A DNA stretch of 64,000 nt from Akebia trifoliata (lineage: Eukaryota; Streptophyta; Magnoliopsida; Ranunculales; Lardizabalaceae): contig CM030707.1 in assembly GCA_017979445.1 (NCBI GenBank), forward strand, positions 23,318,586-23,382,585. Direction: 5' to 3'. Below, piece by piece: positions 57,715-64,000 of the stretch. The translations under genes and the position numbers were made by a program. The notes beneath the pieces are model-generated. The model saw nothing but the letters and a program-made list of their open reading frames with translations. It searched no databases and was not told where the DNA came from. Numbering within the stretch: the stretch's first letter is position 1; each line of letters begins with the position of its first letter.

Positions 57715-58388
57715 ACAAAAATGAGTTCTCGGCACGGAGCCGGCATCAATACGAAGTCAGCATCAACACGGAGTTAGTATCCACACAGAGTCAGCATCAA
57801 CACGAAGCTAGGTGGTGTACTTTTGAAAATAATTATATCAGTACGGAGCTGGAATCAACACGAAGTTGGTATCAACGCGGAGCTGGGTGGTATATTTTTG
57901 AAAATAATTACATCAGTATGGAGCTGGCATTAACACGAAGCTGGCTTCGACATAGAGTCGGTAAAATATTTTGAAAAAAAGAATTTCATCAACACGGAGC
58001 TAGCATCAACATGGAGTCGTTAAAATATTTTAAAAAAAGAATTACATCAGCATGGAGTTGGCATCGACATGGAGTAAGTAAAATATTTTGAAAAAAGAAT
58101 TATATCAGTACGGAGCTAGCATCGACATGAAGTCAACATCAACATGGAGTTAGCATCAACACGGAGCTGGCATCGACACAGAGTCCGTAAAACATGTTGA
58201 AAAGGAAATTTCATCAGCATAGAGTTGGCATCAGCACAGAGCTGGTATCGACATAGAGTCGGTAAAACATTTTGAAAAGGAAATTTCATCAGTATAGAGC
58301 TCGAATAGACACGAAGTCGATAAAATATTTTGAAAAAAGAATTACATTAGCACGGAGCTGGCATCAACATGGAATCGGCATCAACACG
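57715..58388 (-). repeat. Tandem array in F leader, part 1
   Basis: Units of CATCAACACGGAGCTGG type, often with GTAAAATATTTTGAAAAAAG and AATTACATCAG. The basic 18-20-bp unit is grouped into larger irregular units of 40-90 bp. Interrupted by solo LTR G and continued at 60126. Confidence 0.85.
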
Positions 58389-60125
58389 TGTAGACATCCC
58401 ATTTTTGCATCCGCCTGATTAATCAACTCGTCAACCCGATCGCAATGATTCCCAATGATGGATGTGTATTCCATTGCTTTACTTTGTTACCCGATATGTT
58501 TCAGAAATCCGGATGAGGTATCTCGAATTGACAAAACCTTAGAAACCATGCTACGTTAAGAAAATACGACTCCAGAAATATAGAAATCATCATCTTGCAG
58601 ATCAAAAAGAAGTTTCACGATAAAAATCACTAAAAATTGACCAAATTACCAAAATACCCCTAATCTCAAAACAACCCTAGAGCCTACGTTACGCTTAGGA
58701 AAACTCTCTCGAACACATAAAATAACAAATTGGAACCAAATAAATCATTTCGCCAATTTTAACAGAATTCGATGAAATTATGAAAATGCCCCTCATTAAG
58801 TTCATGAACATTTCACACAAAAAATTTCATAAATGACACAAACTAATACTTCCATTGAATTTCTTACGAAAAATCGATTCTAAAACATCCTAGAACATTA
58901 AAAACCGACTTAAAACGTGAAAAGTCCTCTCCGGGGGCAAAATGGTAATTTCACAATTTTCATAATTAAAAAATTCGAAATTAATAAATAAAACATTAAA
59001 TAATTAAAGTGAAATATTAATGAAATTAATTTAAAATTTTGAATCGAAGAATCGATCAATCGGGTTTTCAAGTAAAATTGTTGAGGGTTCGTGAGTTATT
59101 TCTTTAAGGACCCCTCCATTTGGGGGTCCAAAGAATTAAAGATATTTTAGAGGGGGGTTCTCCAAAAATTAAAAGTCAATCAAGCAAGACTAAGGTCAAG
59201 GTATTAAATTCAATCAAGTGAGACTAAAGTCAAAATTAAAGTCAATTAAGCAAGACTGAAGTCAAGATATTAAAAGTCAATCAATTAAGACTAAAGTCAA
59301 AACATTAAAAGTCAATCAAATAAGACCAAAAGTCATAATAGAGTTCTAATTAAATAATAATTCATCTAATAGAGTTCTAACTTAAAAATAATTCTACCTA
59401 AAACAATTCTAATTAAAACACAATTCTACCTAAAATAAGTCTAACTAAAACACAACTCTAATTAAAAGAACTATAATCAAACACTAATGCTATCTAAATC
59501 AACCCTTAAAAAAATCTATAAATAGAGGTCCTCACACCCTATTTTCGTATCAAATCATAAACCCTAAGAGAAGTAGGTCTAGAAGCCCCCCTAGCCTCCC
59601 ATAAACCCTAGTTTTGGAGCCCCAATTCCTTACCTAACATCCCTCCTTCGATTTTAGCCTAAGAAACACCTAAAAGTCTTCCAAAAATATCCCAAAATCT
59701 ACAACAAACTTGAAGAATTCAGATCCAAGGAAAAAAGAGATACCTTACCTCGGAGATCGAAAATCAAATTTGGAGACAGAACGAAGCAAGAAGTACGGTA
59801 CAAGAAGCAACTTTTGTTGGATCTGAGGGAACAAAGTCTTTGCTATCGGAAAGGTATAATCTTTTTTTATTTATTATTATCTAGGTTTTTAGCAATGTAA
59901 TTTATTTGGGAAGTTAGTAGAGACCGGCTTTGGCCGGGCGGGGTTGGTGCCTAACACCTTCCAACCCCGTAACGTGATCCCCGGACGCTTTTTTTTTTCT
60001 TTCGTAGATTAGTTTGCCTTTTTTAGTGTCAGTTTGGTTCCTAGACCTTAACAACTAGGTGGCGACTCCCAAACCTCAAGGTTCAAAAGCGGATCCGCGC
60101 ACCCCGCGGATCGAGGGCGCTTTCA
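58389..60125 (+). mobile_element. Element G: solo LTR of the A family
   Basis: 1737 bp from TGTAGACATCCC to GGGCGCTTTCA, with a perfect target duplication ACACG (58384-58388 and 60126-60130). Very similar to the LTRs of A in reverse, including the CCATTTGGGGGTCCAAAGAA segment. No internal element sequence remains, so an element inserted and then lost its body by LTR-LTR recombination. TATAAATA at 59517-59524. Confidence 0.95.
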
Positions 60126-60380
60126 ACACGGAGTTGGCATCAGCATAGAACTGACATCAACATGGAGGTGGCATCGACATGGAGTCGGTAAAATATTTTG
60201 AAAAAAAATTACATGAGCACGGAGCTGACATCGACACGGAGTCAATAAAATATTTTGAAAAAAGAATTACCTCAGCACGGAGCTGGCATCAACACGAAGT
60301 TAGTAAAATATTTTTAAAAAAGAATTACATCAACACAGAGTTGACAACGACACATAATCAATATAATATTTTAAAAAAGT
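60126..60380 (-). repeat. Tandem array in F leader, part 2
   Basis: Continuation of 57715-58388 with the same ACGGAGxTGGCATC and AAAATATTTTGAAAAA units. The frame 60179-60382 (KYFEKK repeats) is a by-product. Confidence 0.85.
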
Positions 60381-60479
60381 AGATTGCTACAAACAAGTCA
60401 AGTTGGAAAGACATCTTTTTTGTTAGCCCCCAATCTAATTATCTGAAATTAGTACCGGCCAGTCAAATTCCCAAGGAAG

Positions 60480-60605
60480 AGGTGGCGCACAAGACATTCT
60501 TAAATTATCTCATTTTCTTGAATAGACATAGTCTATTCTTCTCATATCAACAAGACACGACGTTCTTATGCACCAACTTTTATCAAGAATTACAATTGGT
60601 GCTTT
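60480..60605 (-). promoter_or_regulatory. Shared leader module (F copy) with 8-bp hairpin
   Basis: GAGGTGGCGCACAAGACATTC, CTTAAATTATCTC and AGAATTACAATTGGTGC follow the order of A, B and D. GAATAGAC-ATA-GTCTATTC at 60520-60538 is a perfect 8-bp stem with a 3-base loop. Confidence 0.65.
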
Positions 60606-60739
60606 AAAATTATTTATTTATTTATTTATTATTATTTTTTAATCTTTTTTTAAAATCTAATTTGTTAGAAAATATTTGGATTCATTTGAATTGATTGTTG
60701 ACTTTGATGGATCACATATGGATTATGGTTTGGTTGAAA

Positions 60740-60975
60740 TCAGATATGGGTCATGGACCCAATTTGAAACGGATATGGATCATGGACCAAATCTAAAATG
60801 GATATGGGTTGTGACCCCATTTGGAAGTGGACATGGATCGTGGACCCAAATTTGAAATGGATATGGGTCATGGACCCAATTTGAGTAGATATGGGTCGTA
60901 AACCCATTTTTGAAGTGGATATGGGTCGTGGACCTAATTCAAAGTGGTTATAGGTCATGGACTTGATTCGAGTTG
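60740..60975 (-). repeat. ~37-bp repeats (ATGGGTCATGGACCCAATTTG) in F leader
   Basis: Seven units, each with GGATATGGGTCGTGGACCCA or a variant. The GGGTCxTGGACCC core is nearly palindromic. The minus-strand frame 60740-60958 is a by-product. Confidence 0.85.
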
Positions 60976-62072
60976 ACCCTCGATAATGGATTTGATCATG
61001 ATTGATAGTGCACCATGTTGGATTTTAGGAGAGAATAGGCAAGCTCAATTTTGATCGTAAATGGATACTTAGGAGAATCGAAATCTTATTTAAAATGATG
61101 ACGAGTGATAGGCCTTGAACTTAATTACAAAAATGATCCATTTATGCCTTTTGAAGCCTTAAAATTTAAAATAAAATAAAGTCTAGAACAAAAGTTGTCA
61201 AGACTAATATCAAGAATAGAATGAGTAAAAATCATATATATATATTCATATGTCAAGTATAGATACGGGTATTTTATACCTATTCGTGCTTGAAATACGG
61301 ACCAGTATGAATTTTTGGCTAAATTCTTTTTATTTTTTATATTTTAAGTTTGTTAGTCCAAAATTGAGGCACATTGCCTTTGATTTTTAGCTTGGGCCAA
61401 TAAAAAAAATACATCTTTTCATTATTTCAATTTTTTTTTTTTTTTGCTTTTTAATGATATGCATCACTAAAAAAATTCTGATTTTCCCCTCTTACATAAG
61501 GGAATAAGTATAGAAAAAGAAACACCTAAGCTTATATAATTTGTCTTCATGGACTTACAACTTGGGCTTCGAGGCTTCAAAAAAAAAAAACCTTAAACAA
61601 GTACAACTTTGTTTTGGGGATAGATACAAGCTTGAGAACACGTGTCCTATCACATATAATCGGGCACATGTATGTGGTTAGCAGGTATGGTTACCCGATC
61701 TTCAAACCTCAATGCATACCAAAGTACACATGTCGTTGGTTGGTGATCGAATTTGATGTGTTCATCCCCAACTCTTGAAATAATGATCTCAAGTCGTAGA
61801 ACTACTAGGCAATGGGGTTGGATATATTGAGGACAGGGTGGCTTGTGCAACGAGTAATACTTGCAAGTGCTTTATGCATACTTTTCATTCATTTTTTTCA
61901 TCGACCCCCTTACAAGTATGTAATGAAAGAAAACAAATAAATAAATATTACAACATGAACATGTACTAAAAATAATATAAACAACAAACAACAAACAATG
62001 TGACCTTGCAAATAAAAACTTTTGTATTTTTTTTTTCAAAATGACCGAGTCAACATGAGGGTAGAACCTTGG
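60976..62072 (-). other. F leader near the primer-binding site
   Basis: AT-rich. TATATATATTCATATG near 61230 and T-rich tracts near 61430. No gene or conserved block recognised. Confidence 0.5.
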
Positions 62073-62090
62073 TCCCCAGTGGAGTTGCTA
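62073..62090 (-). other. Primer-binding site of F (mutated)
   Basis: Minus strand TAGCAACTCCACTGGGGA. It differs from the A site by two G-to-A type changes, TGG to TAG and CG to CA, as expected after deamination of methylated cytosines. Two bases from the LTR. Confidence 0.8.
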
Positions 62091-62092
62091 GT

Positions 62093-64000
62093 TGTATTCT
62101 CAATTACAAGTACCATATCTACTGAGGTTTGGAGTCATCACCATTCATATTGTAAGTAGGTGTGAATGGTCACCCGGAATGTACATTTTTTGAAATAGTA
62201 CCATTTTTGACATTTAGAGACTTTCGATGGATAAAATATCAGTCCAACCTTGAGATCGGGGTAAAGGGGTTCGATTGGAGAAAAAAGAAGGTGTTAGGCA
62301 CCCTTTTTTCCCTACCAAATGGTGGTAACCTCAACTCAACTCGATCAATTTTTTGGATAAATAAAATGAAGTATCATGTGTCGTTAACTTATACCCTAAG
62401 TAGGGATTCATTTTTCGTTTGATTATATATGATCATCCCATTGAAGGGGATGACCCTTATAAACCTTTGCCTTAAGGACTACATATGATTTGAAAAATAT
62501 TAGATAAGGTTGAAGGTCTATTCTCAAGAGCTGAAAAGAAATCAACTACCATTTGCCTTAAAATAGTTTAGGGATTAAAATAGTTTTGTTGTGAAAGTGA
62601 TTAAAATCCTTATACTTTCAACCAGACTGAAGTCTGATCTATCGAAGATAAGGGAGGGGGAGGATTACATTCTAAGTCCTAAAATAAAAATTAAATAAAT
62701 GAAGAGGATAATAGAAGAAAGATATGGAGAGGGTAGAGAGAGAGGAAGGTATTGATCCTTCGACCCACCTTGAAGCTTTGAAGTTATGTTTCTTTCCTCC
62801 CTTCCTTCTTCTTTTTCTATGTCTTCTTGAGTCTTTAGTATAATATGAGAGAGTGTATATATTTTTAAGAAAATTAGTATGATAGAAGAGATGAGTAGAG
62901 AGAAGATCTTTTTTTGTGTGAGACTTGATAAGGGTTTGATTTGGGAGATGAGGGGGGTATTTATAGGTATTGGGAGGAGAGTTTAGGGATATAATGGGGT
63001 GAAGTATTGGGAGAGTAGAGAATGACATGGGTTTTGAATGTGAGGGGTATGAAATTTAGAGTTGAAAAAAGGGTAATTTGTATTGGGGGTAAATGGGTAA
63101 TGTTTGAATTCAAATGGTTCGAATATTACCCAACCCATTTGGGTGGAGTGTTTGACGAGGTGAGATGAGTGGTGTGTGATGGAGTGTTCGGATTAAAAGA
63201 ATGGGGGTGTAAAGGAGTGATGTGTTGATGGAGTGTTAGGTAGGTAGAAGAGGTGAGGTATTTAGATTAGGAGAATATATTGTGTAAGGAGTTAGGTGTT
63301 TAGGTTTTTTAGATGGTTAAAGAGATGATGACATGTGTTAAAAGGATGGGGAGATGAGGTGATTTAGATGAATTGATTAGAGAGAATGAGTGTTGGATTG
63401 GAAATGAGGGGTGTGGGGTTTATTTGTAAAAATAGATTTGTAAATGATGATGAGGGGAAGTGTGGGTTTTGATGCGAGTTGGTGAGGTGTTTAGAGAAAT
63501 ATGATGGATTAGGGTGTAGGGGGTATGGGTTGTGATGTGAGTGATTAGTTGTTTTAGAGAAAAGTGAGGTGTGTAGGTTACGATGGGATATGGGTTGAAA
63601 TGATTTTTAGAGAGAGGTGATGTGGGTAGATAAATTGTTTGATAAAAGTGGTGGGGCTAGGTAGTTGGATGGGAGAGATGAGATGGGATGATAACATGTG
63701 TTATTTTTTATAATCAAAATGGTAATTGGTTGATGTGGATAATGGTTGGTGGGTTAGGGTTGTGGGTATGGAGGTAGATTGGATATGGATAATGGTTTGT
63801 GGGCTTTTAGTGTATTGGGCTTGAGTCATGAAAGGTTGTAGGTTATTTGGGATTGGTTAGTCATTTTGGAAATGAATTTTTGAGGGTTGTAGGGTTTTAG
63901 TTGATGGGATTAAATTTATGTTAGAGGGGTAAAGTGAAAAATGCATTTTTGGAGAGTTGAGGGCTTATGGGCTTTAGGTGGGCTTTGGGTAATTTGATTT
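62093..64000 (-). mobile_element. 5' LTR of element F, partial
   Basis: On plus it starts TGTATTCTC; the other end is beyond the window. The segment CGATTGGAGAAAAAAGAAGG and GTGTTAGGCACCC corresponds to GGTTGGAAGGTGTTAGGCACC of the A-family LTRs, so both families share this U5 region. A TATAAATA (minus) lies at 62958-62965. From about 63000 to 64000 the plus strand is rich in G and T and very poor in C. The frame 62672-63028 has no recognisable domain. Confidence 0.8.

Larger units (their letters stand above)
47672..64000 (-). mobile_element. Element F: old autonomous-type Tat/Ogre element, partial
   Basis: Minus-strand element whose 5' LTR begins at 62093 and leaves the window at the right. 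Inward of it come the primer-binding site (62073-62090), leader, gag, protease, RT, RNase H, second RNase H, integrase and a 3' region with an antisense ORF. The 3' LTR lies left of the C insertion and is not visible. Pol is largely one frame spoiled by stop codons. Confidence 0.85.

Noticed and set aside
62672..63028. 118-codon minus-strand ORF
   Set aside because: Lies inside the F LTR in a base-skewed region; Ser/Tyr/Lys-rich and without any domain.
1..64000. tRNA, rRNA or other structured RNA genes
   Set aside because: I saw no cloverleaf with conserved A and B boxes and no ribosomal sequence; the tRNA-like strings are primer-binding sites.

Overview
The window is AT-rich plant nuclear DNA made almost entirely of nested LTR retrotransposons, with no intact host gene. 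The Ty3/gypsy families are of the Tat/Ogre type (primer-binding sites like TGGCGACTCCACTGGGGA, and in one element a second RNase H) and the Athila type. A degraded ERD2-like gene copy is also plant. This points to a flowering plant with a repeat-rich genome; I cannot name the species.

I use these labels. F is an old Tat/Ogre-like element on the minus strand, running from 47672 past the right edge. It carries gag, protease, RT, two RNase H domains, integrase and an antisense ORF. C is a plus-strand element inserted in the 3' part of F and arranged as a tandem: C1 internal end (9661-12888), shared LTR (12889-14455), C2 internal (14456-34029), LTR (34030-47671, interrupted). B is a minus-strand element whose 5' LTR (8078-9660) interrupts the C1 pol tail; it fills 535-9660 and is itself entered at the left by another LTR (1-534). 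E (14515-17657) is a solo LTR of another family inside the C2 leader. A (18680-30321) is a complete, young minus-strand element inserted in the C2 pol remnant. D (34447-46517) is a complete but decayed minus-strand Athila-like element inserted in the last C LTR. G (58389-60125) is a solo LTR of the A family inside a tandem array in the F leader. Target-site duplications support E (CTTAG), D (ACAAT), G (ACACG) and, imperfectly, A (CCGGG/TCGGG).

A and C2 clearly, and B probably, belong to one non-autonomous family. A has an intact 474-codon Gag, but its pol is reduced to the RT N-terminus joined to the integrase C-terminal part. C2 shows the same kind of junction. Such copies would need enzymes from an autonomous relative such as F. 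Between pol and the polypurine tract the family carries ordered arrays of short tandem repeats. A leader module near 4880, 26645, 44245 and 60480 is shared by A, B, F and, unexpectedly, the Athila-like D.

Inside the B leader (about 5745-7990) lies foreign DNA with an apparently intronless, frameshifted ERD2-like coding copy followed by a 24-base poly(A), as expected of a processed pseudogene.
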